Below, one piece after another: positions 51,559 to 60,456 of a stretch of 64,000 bases of DNA. The notes under the pieces are model-generated. The model was given only the letters and a program-made list of their open reading frames with translations, ran no database searches and was not told the origin of the DNA. This stretch comes from Chitinophaga nivalis. Its GTDB lineage: Bacteria > Bacteroidota > Bacteroidia > Chitinophagales > Chitinophagaceae. Where the stretch lies: contig NZ_JAPDNR010000001.1 of the NCBI RefSeq assembly GCF_025989125.1, positions 3,082,301-3,146,300 on the forward strand, read 5' to 3'. Both the position numbers and the translations under genes were made by a program. Numbering within the stretch: position 1 is the first letter of the stretch; each line of letters begins with the position of its first letter.

Positions 51559-54036
51559 ATGAACTCAATTGCCAAAGCGTTAACATTAACAATAGGTGTG
51601 TTTAGCGCTGCATTTACCTCACAGGCACAAAACGGACCCCGTGTAGCAGGCCAGATTACCCAAACAGGTAATAAGCCGGCTGAATTTGCCACCGTTACCT
51701 TATTAAAAGCAAAGGACTCTTCGCTGGTAAAAGGTGCGGTTGCGGATATCAATGGTAAATATGAATTTGAACAGGTAAAACAAGGAAGATACCTCGTAGC
51801 CGCCGTAGCGATGGGTATGAATAAAGCATACAGCAAAGCATTTGAAGTAGGCACTACACCCGTAATGGTGCCTGCAGTATCGCTGGAAACAGCATCCAAA
51901 AGCCTCAAAGCAATTGATGTAACCGCCCGCAAACCATTCATTGAGCAAAGAGCTGATAAAATGGTGGTAAATGTGGAAAGCAGTATTACTGCCGCTGGTG
52001 GTAACGCCATGGAAGTACTGGAAAAATCACCTACTATCAACGTCGACAAAGATGGTAACATCTCCATGAAAGGTAAAGCAGGCGTGGTTATCATGATTGA
52101 TGGTAAACAAACCAATATGAGCAGCCAGGAAATTGCGGAATTGCTGAAAAGTATGCCGGCTTCCAACCTGGATCAGGTAGAACTGATTGCCAATCCATCT
52201 GCCAAATACGATGCGGCAGGTAATGCGGGTATCATCAACCTGAAACTAAAGAAAAATCAGAACTACGGTACCAACGGCAATATTACGCTGGGAGGTTCCT
52301 ATGGTATATGGCCACGCTGGAACGGCGGGTTAAACCTGAACCACCGGAATGCAAAATTCAACCTGTTTGGTTCCTACAACTACAGCCACCGGGAGCAACA
52401 ACAGGATATAGGCCTGTTTCGTTCCATGACTGATAAAAACCAATACCGGGAATATGATCAGCTCACCAGAATGCACCAGCAATCCAACTACCATGGCGGA
52501 AAAATCGGCGCAGATTATTTCGTGGCGAAAGGTCATACAATTGGTGTAATGGTGGATCTGGCTATCCGGGATCGTAATAACCCGGGATTGGCAACTACCA
52601 ATATTGGTAATGGCAGCCGTATCGATTCAATTCTGTATACCAATACCACCAACAATTCCAACTGGAAAAGAGGTGCTTATAACCTGAACTACCGCGGTAT
52701 CCTGGATTCTACCGGTAAAGAACTGAACATCGACCTGGACTACGCCCGCAACTCCAATAAGGATAACGCAGATATCTTTGCGATGACCCGTGACGCCGCT
52801 GGTAAAGGACTGTTTGGTAGTGATACTTCCCGTAACAACCAGCCTTCCAATATTGAGATTCAAACAGCAAAGATTGATTATGTACATCCGTTGAAAAATC
52901 AGGCTAAGCTGGAAGCAGGTGTGAAAGTAAGTTTTGTGAAAACAGATAACAATGCCCGTTTCGACTCTTTAAAACGTAATATCTGGATACTGGATGAAAA
53001 CCGTTCCAATCACTTTGTCTATAAAGAAAATATCAATGCAGCCTATATTAACTTCAACAAACAGTTCAAGAAAGTAGGCATACAGTTGGGCCTGAGAGGA
53101 GAGCAGACACATATCACCGGTACTTCTGAGTCAGCAAAAAACGGTACAAGTTCCGTGATCAAAAATGACTCTACTTACTTCAACCTGTTCCCGAGTGTAG
53201 CCGTTTCCTACAACCTGAACAAAAGCAATACCCTGGGATTCACCTACAGCCGCCGTATCCAGCGTCCGAGCTATGAAGATCTCAATCCGTTTGAGTTCTA
53301 TCTGGACAGATATACCAAGGAAGCCGGTAATCCCAACCTGAGACCACAGTATTCCAACAATTTTGAAATCACACATACCTTCAAGGAATTCATCATCACC
53401 TCAATTGGCTATTCCCATACAAAAGATATGATGACGAGAATACTGGAAGCCGATGTGGATAAAGCAACCGGTGATACTTCTGTACTTCGGTATAAATACC
53501 AGAACGTAGCCAAGTCCGATAATTTCAACCTGAACATATCTGTACCGCTGCCGATTACCAAATGGTGGACCAGCTTTACCACTGTATCTGTTGCTTACAA
53601 TATGTTTGAAACCGTGGTGAATAATAATCCCGTGAAGCTGTCTGCTGCTGGTTTCTTTGGTCGTACACAACAAACCTTTACGTTAAGTAAAGACATCTCT
53701 GCCGAGGCTACTTTCTTTTATGTTTCGCCACAGGTGTCTGAAGAAGGATTGTTTCGTATGAAGTCAATGTGCTCGCTGGATCTGGGATTGCAGAAAAAAG
53801 TACTGAAAGGTAAGGGTACCCTGAAACTGAATATAACAGACGTACTCCGGACCAATTATTTCCGCGGCACATTTGATAATGCCGGCAGATACAATTCCGT
53901 ATACAGTAAATGGGATGCGCAGCAGGTTCGCCTGGCCTTTACCTACCGCTTTGGTAATACCCAGGTAAAAGCAGCCCGTAACCGCCAGACTGGCCTCGAA
54001 GCAGAACAGAACCGTGTGAAACAAGGTGGCAATTAA
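51559..54036 (+). CDS. TonB-type outer-membrane receptor, OMP_b-brl_3 family
   Basis: 825-residue protein. Signal peptide of about 24 residues (TSQAQNG), a carboxypeptidase-regulatory-like beta sandwich (residues 30-110, VAGQITQTGNKPAEFATVTLLKAKDSSLVKGAVADINGKYEFE), a plug with VVIMIDGKQTNMSSQEIAELLKSMPASNLDQVELIANPSAKYDAAGNAGIINL, then a 22-strand-type barrel with regular aromatic-ended strands. The C-terminus (VKAARNRQTGLEAEQNRVKQGGN) is tail-like beyond the barrel. No SusD partner and no regulator follow. Substrate unknown; protein or siderophore uptake is possible, or an OM biogenesis role. Confidence 0.92.
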   Translation: MNSIAKALTLTIGVFSAAFTSQAQNGPRVAGQITQTGNKPAEFATVTLLKAKDSSLVKGAVADINGKYEFEQVKQGRYLVAAVAMGMNKAYSKAFEVGTTPVMVPAVSLETASKSLKAIDVTARKPFIEQRADKMVVNVESSITAAGGNAMEVLEKSPTINVDKDGNISMKGKAGVVIMIDGKQTNMSSQEIAELLKSMPASNLDQVELIANPSAKYDAAGNAGIINLKLKKNQNYGTNGNITLGGSYGIWPRWNGGLNLNHRNAKFNLFGSYNYSHREQQQDIGLFRSMTDKNQYREYDQLTRMHQQSNYHGGKIGADYFVAKGHTIGVMVDLAIRDRNNPGLATTNIGNGSRIDSILYTNTTNNSNWKRGAYNLNYRGILDSTGKELNIDLDYARNSNKDNADIFAMTRDAAGKGLFGSDTSRNNQPSNIEIQTAKIDYVHPLKNQAKLEAGVKVSFVKTDNNARFDSLKRNIWILDENRSNHFVYKENINAAYINFNKQFKKVGIQLGLRGEQTHITGTSESAKNGTSSVIKNDSTYFNLFPSVAVSYNLNKSNTLGFTYSRRIQRPSYEDLNPFEFYLDRYTKEAGNPNLRPQYSNNFEITHTFKEFIITSIGYSHTKDMMTRILEADVDKATGDTSVLRYKYQNVAKSDNFNLNISVPLPITKWWTSFTTVSVAYNMFETVVNNNPVKLSAAGFFGRTQQTFTLSKDISAEATFFYVSPQVSEEGLFRMKSMCSLDLGLQKKVLKGKGTLKLNITDVLRTNYFRGTFDNAGRYNSVYSKWDAQQVRLAFTYRFGNTQVKAARNRQTGLEAEQNRVKQGGN

Positions 54037-54078
54037 TTCCTGACTTAAGATGGTTTTTTAGGTAATATAAGGATGGAA

Positions 54079-54107
54079 AAACGCGGCCTGTTTAGCGGGC
54101 TGCGTTT
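54079..54107 (+). terminator. Terminator after the TonB-type receptor
   Basis: AAACGCGGCCT pairs with GGGCTGCGTTT (54097-54107) with two G-U pairs. The remaining 287 bases to the sigma-factor gene show no ORF and no clear promoter. Confidence 0.6.
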
Positions 54108-54394
54108 CCTTTACCGAATCCAGGTTTTGCCCCTCTTTTAGTCATTGAAATAAAAAGGAACAGGTTTCGTCACATAAAAGCGGGGTTTGGTATAATTGGA
54201 AGGCCGGCAGTAAATGTTTCAACTATTTTTGAAGAAATTTTTTCGGCAGAGATATCCTTCATTCGTCTGTATATTTAGTTCATAGTGAATAAGTTAGAGA
54301 GTAATGTCCCGTTAGATAACCAGCCAAAGTAGCACCTGAGCCGAAAAAACTGAATCAACAGCATGCAACCTTTTTTACAATCATTGTCTTTATA

Positions 54395-54961
54395 ATGAAA
54401 GCATCAGACAGTAACTTGAATCAATCGCAGATAGAACAACATGTAGTAGACCGCTGCAAGAAAGGGGATGTACGCGCATTCCGTGAATTGTACAATGCAT
54501 ATGCGGCCGCCATGTACAATATTTGTGTACGCATGACGGGGAATACTACTGATGCGGAAGATACCTTACAGGAAGCTTTTATCCAGGTACACAAAAACAT
54601 CCATAAACTGGAACGCGACAGTAGTGTGAGTGCCTGGATCAAAAGAGTAGTGGTGAATCATTGCCTGAATAACCTGCGTAAGAAGAAAGTGTATTTTGAA
54701 GATGTGGAAGAAGTAGAAGTAGAAGAAACTTCAGGTATTGATGAAGCAGATTTTGCCTGGACCGTTACCGCCATTAAATCGGCGATTCATGGGCTGCCAC
54801 ATGGTTACCGGACCGTATTGAATCTCTATCTGTTTGAAGAGTATTCGCACCGGGAGATCGCTACCATGCTGGGTATCTCTGAATCTACTGTTAAAACGCA
54901 GTACATGCGGGCAAAGGAAAAAGTAAGACAAATTGTAAAACAGCAAAATGTAACTCGTTAA
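54395..54961 (+). CDS. ECF-type RNA polymerase sigma factor
   Basis: 188-residue sigma70 of the extracytoplasmic-function group. Region 2: VVDRCKKGDVRAFRELYNAYAAAMYNICVRMTGNTTDAEDTLQEAFIQVHKNIHKL. Region 4: GLPHGYRTVLNLYLFEEYSHREIATMLGISESTVKTQYMRAKEKVRQIV with a helix-turn-helix. The stop TAA shares its last base with the start ATG of the next gene (TAATG), a sign of translational coupling. It probably controls this operon and envelope-stress genes. Confidence 0.95.
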   Translation: MKASDSNLNQSQIEQHVVDRCKKGDVRAFRELYNAYAAAMYNICVRMTGNTTDAEDTLQEAFIQVHKNIHKLERDSSVSAWIKRVVVNHCLNNLRKKKVYFEDVEEVEVEETSGIDEADFAWTVTAIKSAIHGLPHGYRTVLNLYLFEEYSHREIATMLGISESTVKTQYMRAKEKVRQIVKQQNVTR

Positions 54962-55524
54962 TGTCGGATCATTTCGAAAGGTTTGTACAACAAAACAGGA
55001 GCGAATTTGATAGTGCCCTTCCGTCCCCCCGTATCTGGGAAGCATTGGAGCAGGAACTGGAAAGTAACCGTAAAGGAAGAGTTGTTCAGCTATTGCGTAA
55101 AAACTGGTTCAAAGCTGCAGTCATTGCAGTATTGCTGGTCAACGCTGCTGCATTGGTTTATTTTACCGGTCACCGGCAACAACAGCAGCGTCAGGAGGAA
55201 TTGGCCGCATTGGCTCCCGATGTGGCAGAGGCCAAGGTGTATTATTCTGCCCGTATTGATCAGAAGCTGGAAATGATCAACGCTTATCCGGCAACAGCCC
55301 TGGGAATGGACAGTATTGCCCGGCAGGAACTGGAGTTAAAAAATGATACTTACAAGGCGCTCGAAAGAGAGCTTAAAAATAACCCGGGCAACGAAAGAAT
55401 ACGTGCCGCCATGATACGCTATTATCAGTTAAAACTGGACTTACTTGACAAAATACTGGAAGAACTGCAGGCAAAACAACCCGCTCCTGCGCAATTAAAA
55501 AAACGATATGAAGCTGAAATTTAA
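54961..55524 (+). CDS. Probable anti-sigma factor, single TM
   Basis: 187 residues. N-terminal 48 residues cytoplasmic (MSDHFERFVQQNRSEFDSALPSPRIWEALEQEL, compatible with a sigma-binding helix bundle), one TM helix (about residues 50-70, AAVIAVLLVNAAALVYF), then a helical periplasmic domain with long charged helices (KNNPGNERIRAAMIRYYQLKLDLLDKILEELQ). It resembles Bacteroidetes anti-sigma factors in layout but has no zinc motif; the role is inferred from the overlap with the ECF sigma gene. Confidence 0.75.
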   Translation: MSDHFERFVQQNRSEFDSALPSPRIWEALEQELESNRKGRVVQLLRKNWFKAAVIAVLLVNAAALVYFTGHRQQQQRQEELAALAPDVAEAKVYYSARIDQKLEMINAYPATALGMDSIARQELELKNDTYKALERELKNNPGNERIRAAMIRYYQLKLDLLDKILEELQAKQPAPAQLKKRYEAEI

Positions 55525-56590
55525 ATACTTGTTGTTTCTGCTGTGCCCTTTGCTGGTGCAGGCTGAAAACAGAGAATCCACGTACAAAAAAGTTGTCACA
55601 AAAGAATTCGCTGTTGGTAACAAAGCTGTGTTAAACATTTCCAATAAGTATGGAAAAGTAGTTTTACATACGTGGGAAAAAAATGAGATTAAAGCAGTGG
55701 TGACCATTACAGGGTGGGGGAAGAAAGATTCCGAAGCCAAAGAGGTAGCCGATATGGTTGATATTGCAGAGGAGAAGGTAGGTAATTCATCCGTTATATT
55801 ACGCACGGTATATAATCCGGGTTCGCAAAGCTCCGGCTGGTTTTCCTGGGGAAATAAAAAAGAGTCGAAAGATTATGTGAATATTGACTATGACGTATTT
55901 GTGCCACAAAGTATGGAGCGCCTGATTGTTGAAAACAAATTCGGGGATGTATTATCGGATAAGTTTTCTTTCCCGGTAGAACTGCGTATCAGTTACGGCA
56001 ATTTTGATATCCGGGAGGCAGATGACCTGGTACTGAAAATAGCTTATTGTGACAGAGGAAGAGTTGGCCGGGCCAACAACCTTGATCTGAAAAGCAGTTA
56101 CTCCACCGTACGTGTAGAACAGGTCGGAGTGGTGGAATTACATTCCAGCTATAGTGAATATAATTTTACCAAAGTTGATCAGCTGCGGTTGCATTGTGCC
56201 TACGATGATATCAAAACAGAGCTGGTAGGTAAAATAACCGGCACCTGTACCTATACTGATATTAAAGCAGGAGAACTGCAACAGGATATCAGCCTGAAAA
56301 TGTTGTACGGAGATGTGCTGATCCGGCGTACCGGCAACGGATTAAAAGGAGCCGACCTGACGCTGAATTACTCAGATTTGAAATTCGGCGTCTTACGCAA
56401 ACAATCACTGTCGCTGGATATATACCTGGTATACGGCGATCTGAGCACCGGGGGACTGGAATTCCGGAATGTCGTCTCTAATAAAAAAGGAAACATCTTT
56501 AGTTACTCCGCCCAGTCAGGCACCGGTAGTGATCCTGCCCCGATAAAAATAAAAGGTTCCAACTGCGACATTAAATTCCTTGTGTTATAA
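55508..56590 (+). CDS. Repeat-built envelope protein (DUF4097-like)
   Basis: Overlaps the previous gene by 17 bases. Signal peptide of about 20 residues (ending VQAEN). After residue 140 there is a repeating unit of about 20 residues with a Y-[GSTD]-[DNET]-[FYILV] turn: SYGNFDI, AYCDRGR, SYSTVRV, SYSEYNF, AYDDIKT, TYTDIKA, LYGDVLI, NYSDLKF, VYGDLST. This is the pattern of a right-handed beta helix or solenoid. Exported to periplasm or surface. Function is inferred only from the operon: an envelope effector of the ECF pathway. Confidence 0.8.
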   Translation: MKLKFKYLLFLLCPLLVQAENRESTYKKVVTKEFAVGNKAVLNISNKYGKVVLHTWEKNEIKAVVTITGWGKKDSEAKEVADMVDIAEEKVGNSSVILRTVYNPGSQSSGWFSWGNKKESKDYVNIDYDVFVPQSMERLIVENKFGDVLSDKFSFPVELRISYGNFDIREADDLVLKIAYCDRGRVGRANNLDLKSSYSTVRVEQVGVVELHSSYSEYNFTKVDQLRLHCAYDDIKTELVGKITGTCTYTDIKAGELQQDISLKMLYGDVLIRRTGNGLKGADLTLNYSDLKFGVLRKQSLSLDIYLVYGDLSTGGLEFRNVVSNKKGNIFSYSAQSGTGSDPAPIKIKGSNCDIKFLVL

Positions 56591-56643
56591 AATATCCATC
56601 TCACCATTCTAATACCATTATTATCATCTAAAAAATCTACTAC

Positions 56644-57378
56644 ATGAAAAAACTATCCCGTTACATCCTGGTAGCAATACCATTTTTACTGGTAGCTGGT
56701 ATCTTATCCGCCTTTACAATTAGTTGGACTGAAACGATCAGAGGAAATGGTAAAGTGAGCCAGGAAGACAGAACTGCCGGCAGCTTTAAAGAGATCAGTA
56801 CTTCTGGTGTATTCAAAGTGGTGATTCAGCAGGGAAGTACGCACAGTATTAAAATAGAAGCCGAAGAGAATCTGTTGCCATATATTGAAACCAGTGTTTC
56901 CGGTAATGAATTAAGTATCCATACCAAAAGAGGACATAATATCAATCCTACCAAAAGTGTAACCGTGTATGTTACCATGGCTAAGGTCAATAAATTATCT
57001 GCCAGTGGGGCCAGTGGTTTTACCAGCACCGGTATCCTGAAAACAGACCGGCTGAAACTGGCTTTCAGTGGTGCAGCTGACGCTACACTGGATATTGAAG
57101 CGGCTAACCTGGAAGTAGGTTTATCCGGTGCCAGCAATATAAAACTGAAAGGTAGCAGCAGTGATGCAGAATATCATATTTCCGGTACAGCTGATATAGC
57201 TGCCCTGGATCTGGAATCACAGGACGTAGCTGTTAGTATTTCCGGTACCGGCAAAGCGCAGGTATTTGCCCAGAAAAAGCTGGAAGTGAATATTTCCGGT
57301 TTAGGAAAAGTAAAATATAAAGGAGAGCCTACCGTTCGGCAAGAGATCAGCGGAATGGGAAAGATCAGCAAAATATAG
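56644..57378 (+). CDS. Head-GIN domain protein (DUF2807)
   Basis: Signal anchor or signal peptide (residues 1-25), then a DUF2807 domain starting FKEISTSGVFKVVIQQGSTHSIKIEAEENLLPYIE. It consists of short S-G-x-[AST]-x repeats: SASGASGFTSTG, AFSGAADATLD, LSGASNIKLKG, ISGTADIAALD, ISGTGKAQVFA, ISGLGKVKYKG. The repeats form a beta solenoid as in the family. 54 bases after the previous gene. Last gene of the ECF operon; likely secreted. Confidence 0.88.
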   Translation: MKKLSRYILVAIPFLLVAGILSAFTISWTETIRGNGKVSQEDRTAGSFKEISTSGVFKVVIQQGSTHSIKIEAEENLLPYIETSVSGNELSIHTKRGHNINPTKSVTVYVTMAKVNKLSASGASGFTSTGILKTDRLKLAFSGAADATLDIEAANLEVGLSGASNIKLKGSSSDAEYHISGTADIAALDLESQDVAVSISGTGKAQVFAQKKLEVNISGLGKVKYKGEPTVRQEISGMGKISKI

Positions 57379-57478
57379 GATTAGAACAATTTAGATTTAG
57401 ATTATATATGCGGCAGGTAGTTCCCTACCTGCTTTTTCTTTTCTATATTTGTTGTTCGAATATTAAATTTTTATAGTT

Positions 57479-57970
57479 ATGCCGTCCTTTGATATTGTTA
57501 GCAAAGTAGATTTACAGACATTGGATAATGCCATTAACACAGTGAAAAAGGAGATCACCAACCGGTTTGATTTTAAGGGCTCACATGTGGAAATTGAATT
57601 GAATAAGAAAGAGCTGGTCTTAAACCTCGAAGTGGAAAGTGATATGAAGCTGGCGCAGGTATTGGATGTACTGGTAACACGTACCATGAGACAGGGACTG
57701 GATGCCAGCATTTATGACCAGAGTAAGGAAGCTTACCAGAGTGGTAAGGTATATAAGAAGGAAGTACCTATCCGGAATGGTATTAAACAGGAAGATGCTA
57801 AAAAGATCGTGAAACTGATCAAGGATTCCGGTTTGAAGGTACAGCCTGCCATTATGGATGATATTGTACGGGTAACAGCCAAAAAAATTGATGATCTGCA
57901 GGAAGTGATACAAAAGTGCAGGGAAGCCAATTTAGGGATACCTTTGCAGTATATAAACATGAAATCCTAA
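57479..57970 (+). CDS. YajQ family nucleotide-binding protein
   Basis: 163-residue cytoplasmic protein: start MPSFDIVSKVDLQTLDNAINTVKKEITNRFDFKGSHVEIEL, end LGIPLQYINMKS, both highly characteristic. In Xanthomonas a homologue binds cyclic di-GMP; binding in this phylum is not established. TATATTTG at 57444-57451 is a probable -7 promoter box 28 bases upstream of the start codon, so it is likely transcribed independently of the ECF operon. Confidence 0.93.
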   Translation: MPSFDIVSKVDLQTLDNAINTVKKEITNRFDFKGSHVEIELNKKELVLNLEVESDMKLAQVLDVLVTRTMRQGLDASIYDQSKEAYQSGKVYKKEVPIRNGIKQEDAKKIVKLIKDSGLKVQPAIMDDIVRVTAKKIDDLQEVIQKCREANLGIPLQYINMKS

Positions 57971-57987
57971 TTTTTTTAAGAATAATC

Positions 57988-58018
57988 TTTGGGTGTTAAA
58001 GAAATTTAGTTAACTTTG
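57988..58018 (+). promoter_or_regulatory. Promoter of ribosomal protein L31
   Basis: TTTG at 57988-57991 and TAACTTTG at 58011-58018 are separated by 19 bases: an exact consensus match, 26 bases before the start codon. Confidence 0.88.
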
Positions 58019-58044
58019 CACCCTGTATTTACAATAATTTTGAT

Positions 58045-58296
58045 ATGAAACAGGGAATCCATCCAGAAAGTTACAGATTTGTGATATTTAAAGATATGTC
58101 AAACGGAGAAAGCTTTTTAAGCCGTTCTACCGCTCCTTCCAAAGAAACTGCAAAGTGGGAAGATGGTAACGAGTATCCGTTGATCAAGTTGGAAATTTCC
58201 AATACTTCTCATCCTTTCTATACTGGTAAGAACGTATTGGTGGATACTGCAGGACGTATTGACAAATTCAAAAAACGCTACGCTAAGAAAGCATAG
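58045..58296 (+). CDS. rpmE2: 50S ribosomal protein L31, type B
   Basis: 83 residues, the usual length of type B. Start MKQGIHPESYRFVIFKDMSNGESFLSRSTA; the absence of the four zinc-binding cysteines of type A L31, and the closing GRIDKFKKRYAKK, identify the zinc-independent type. It is monocistronic with an exact-consensus promoter and an intrinsic terminator, as expected for a strongly expressed gene. Confidence 0.97.
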   Translation: MKQGIHPESYRFVIFKDMSNGESFLSRSTAPSKETAKWEDGNEYPLIKLEISNTSHPFYTGKNVLVDTAGRIDKFKKRYAKKA

Positions 58297-58320
58297 TTTT
58301 TCGGACAAATATTTTTTAAG

Positions 58321-58350
58321 AATCCCATCGGCTTATCGATGGGATTTTTT
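58321..58350 (+). terminator. Intrinsic terminator of L31
   Basis: AATCCCATCG (58321-58330) pairs with CGATGGGATT (58337-58346), loop GCTTAT, followed by TTTT. It lies inside the first in-frame ATG region of the next gene, which therefore must start later. Confidence 0.88.
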
Positions 58351-58362
58351 ATTTTACACGCT

Positions 58363-59550
58363 ATGGAGCGTAATTATATACTGTTCGACACGCCCGTACG
58401 TGAATTGTTATACCCCTTTACACATACAAGACCCATTGCTGCCTGCAGAGTAGGTATACTTACTATCCGGGAAAAATGGGAACATTGGCTGCACACCGGC
58501 GTGAGTTACTTTACCGTACCACATCTGCAGGAGAAGTTTCCTTTACAACAAGGGACCGAAGATACCGTGAATGTGCTGATCAGCGGGCATATCCTGCCGG
58601 ATGCCGCTTTGGTGGCTGCTATTGCCGCACTGGAGCCGGAAGAGGAGCTATATAGCAATCAGCACCTCATCGCCAAAGTAATCAAGGGGAAAGAGGTACA
58701 GCTGCTGGCGCCGGGCAAACGAAAAAATTATCCGGGCGAAATACTGGGAATTTTTATGCCCTGGGATATCTTTGCATACAATGACCGGGCTATCCGGGCA
58801 GATTTTCAACTGCTTACTGCAGGCCGGACATCTGCACCTATATCATCCACCAATCAACTTTTCAACGCGGCAGATATTTTCCTGGAGCCAGGGGCCACTG
58901 TTACCTGCAGTGTGCTGAATGCCTCCACGGGGCCTATCTATATCGGGAAAAATGCGCAGGTAATGGAAGGTTGCCTGATCCGCGGGCCATTGGCAATGGG
59001 AGAAGGAGCCGTGCTGAAAATGGGTACCCGGAGCTATGGCGCTGTTACACTGGGACCTTATAGCACGGGTGGTGGTGAAATCAAAAACAGCGTGCTGTTT
59101 GGTTATTCCAATAAAGGACATGATGGCTACCTGGGAGATGCGGTAATAGGCGAATGGTGTAACCTGGGCGCCAATACCAGCTGCTCCAACCTGAAAAACA
59201 ACGTTGCTCCGGTAAGGGTATGGCTGGAGGCTAAAGGAACAACCGCTGTTGCAGGTTTAAAATGCGGGGTGCTGATGGGAGATTACAGTCGTTGCGGGAT
59301 TAATACCATGCTGAATACCGGTACTGTGGTGGGCGTATCCTGTAATGTATTTGGAGGCAGTTTCCCGGACAAGTTCCTGCCTTCTTTCAGTTGGGGGAGT
59401 ACCGCGGAGGAGGGTGTTTACCGGTTACCGGAAGCCCTGCGGGATGCCGCTGCCTGGATGGCGTTGAAAGGTAGTCCTTTAACAGCGGCAGATAACCGTA
59501 TACTGACCGCTGTATACACACAGACAAGAGAAAAAGACCTTAAAACTTAA
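58363..59550 (+). CDS. GlmU-like putative sugar nucleotidyltransferase
   Basis: Start ATG 58363 (MERNYILFDTPVRELLYPFTHTRPIAACRVG) gives 395 residues. The N-terminal half is the NTP_transf_4-like domain, lacking the GxGTRM nucleotide loop of GlmU. The C-terminal half is a left-handed beta helix with hexapeptide turns (IYIGKNAQVMEG, IRGPLAMGEGAVLKMGTRSYGAVTLGP, NSVLFGYSNKGHDGYLGDAVIGEWCNLGANTSCSNLKNN), where the last is a typical N-acyl- or acetyl-transferase-type motif. Substrate unknown. An upstream in-frame ATG at 58339 lies in the terminator and is rejected. Confidence 0.9.
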   Translation: MERNYILFDTPVRELLYPFTHTRPIAACRVGILTIREKWEHWLHTGVSYFTVPHLQEKFPLQQGTEDTVNVLISGHILPDAALVAAIAALEPEEELYSNQHLIAKVIKGKEVQLLAPGKRKNYPGEILGIFMPWDIFAYNDRAIRADFQLLTAGRTSAPISSTNQLFNAADIFLEPGATVTCSVLNASTGPIYIGKNAQVMEGCLIRGPLAMGEGAVLKMGTRSYGAVTLGPYSTGGGEIKNSVLFGYSNKGHDGYLGDAVIGEWCNLGANTSCSNLKNNVAPVRVWLEAKGTTAVAGLKCGVLMGDYSRCGINTMLNTGTVVGVSCNVFGGSFPDKFLPSFSWGSTAEEGVYRLPEALRDAAAWMALKGSPLTAADNRILTAVYTQTREKDLKT

Positions 59551-59563
59551 TATCGCAGTATTT

Positions 59564-60325
59564 ATGAGAAAAAAAATTGTTGCAGGCAACTGGAAGATGA
59601 ACCTTACGCTGGCGCAGGGTGAGCAGCTGATTAATGACATTTTACAGGCAGGCCTGAAACTGGAAGAAGGCCAGGAAGTGGTGATCGCTACTCCTTTTCC
59701 TTACCTGTTGAAGGCAAAGGCGTTGCTGAAAAACTATCCTGGTTTTTATGTAGCGGCACAGAACTGCCATAGCGAGAAATCCGGTGCTTTCACAGGGGAA
59801 GTAGCGGCAGAAATGTTGCAATCCATCGGCGTGGATTATGTTATTTTAGGTCACTCCGAAAGAAGGGAGTACTTCCAGGAGAGCAATGAAATGCTGGCCC
59901 GGAAGATAGATCAGGCGCTGGCGAATGGTATTAAGCCTATTTTCTGCTGCGGAGAGCCGCTGGCTATCAGACAGGCAGAAAGCCAGAATGATTATGTAGC
60001 TGCACAGCTGGCAGAAAGCCTGTATCACCTCACTGCAGAACAATTCAGCCAGGTGGTGATTGCCTATGAGCCTATCTGGGCTATTGGTACCGGTTTAACC
60101 GCCAGTGCTGCACAGGCGCAGGATATGCATGCTTTTATCCGCTCGCAGATTGCCAATAAATTTGGCAGAGAAGCCGCTTTGCATACAACCATATTATACG
60201 GTGGTAGTGCTAAGCCAGGTAATGCAGCCGAATTGTTTGCTTCTCCCGATGTAGACGGAGGCCTGATTGGCGGCGCATCGCTGGTGGCGGCCGACTTTGT
60301 GTCTATTGTAACAAAACTTTCCTGA
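59564..60325 (+). CDS. tpiA: Triose-phosphate isomerase
   Basis: Glycolytic isomerase. The start RKKIVAGNWKMNLT carries the catalytic Lys (near residue 12). YVILGHSERREYF holds the catalytic His and a substrate contact. YEPIWAIGTG holds the catalytic Glu (near 169), and LYGGSAKPGNAAELFASPDVDGGLIGGASL the phosphate-binding loop. 253 residues. It follows the GlmU-like gene by 13 bases, suggesting cotranscription; a strong terminator follows. Confidence 0.98.
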   Translation: MRKKIVAGNWKMNLTLAQGEQLINDILQAGLKLEEGQEVVIATPFPYLLKAKALLKNYPGFYVAAQNCHSEKSGAFTGEVAAEMLQSIGVDYVILGHSERREYFQESNEMLARKIDQALANGIKPIFCCGEPLAIRQAESQNDYVAAQLAESLYHLTAEQFSQVVIAYEPIWAIGTGLTASAAQAQDMHAFIRSQIANKFGREAALHTTILYGGSAKPGNAAELFASPDVDGGLIGGASLVAADFVSIVTKLS

Positions 60326-60327
60326 TA

Positions 60328-60369
60328 CTAAAAAAATACGCAAACGGCAGCGTCTGCGTATTTTTTTAG
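60328..60369. terminator. Terminator of tpiA
   Basis: A perfect 15-bp stem (60328-60342 with 60355-60369) with a 12-base loop; the outer part is A7/T7, so it is symmetrical. Confidence 0.9.
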
Positions 60370-60456
60370 TAAAAAATGCTAAAAAAATTAGTAATTCTGC
60401 GAAAAGGTTGTATATTTGTATCGTCATTCTAACAGGAAGAATTAAAATATCAGGTT

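Noticed and set aside
58339..58362. Upstream ATG of the GlmU-like gene
   Set aside because: It lies in the L31 terminator, and the conserved N-terminus starts at 58363.
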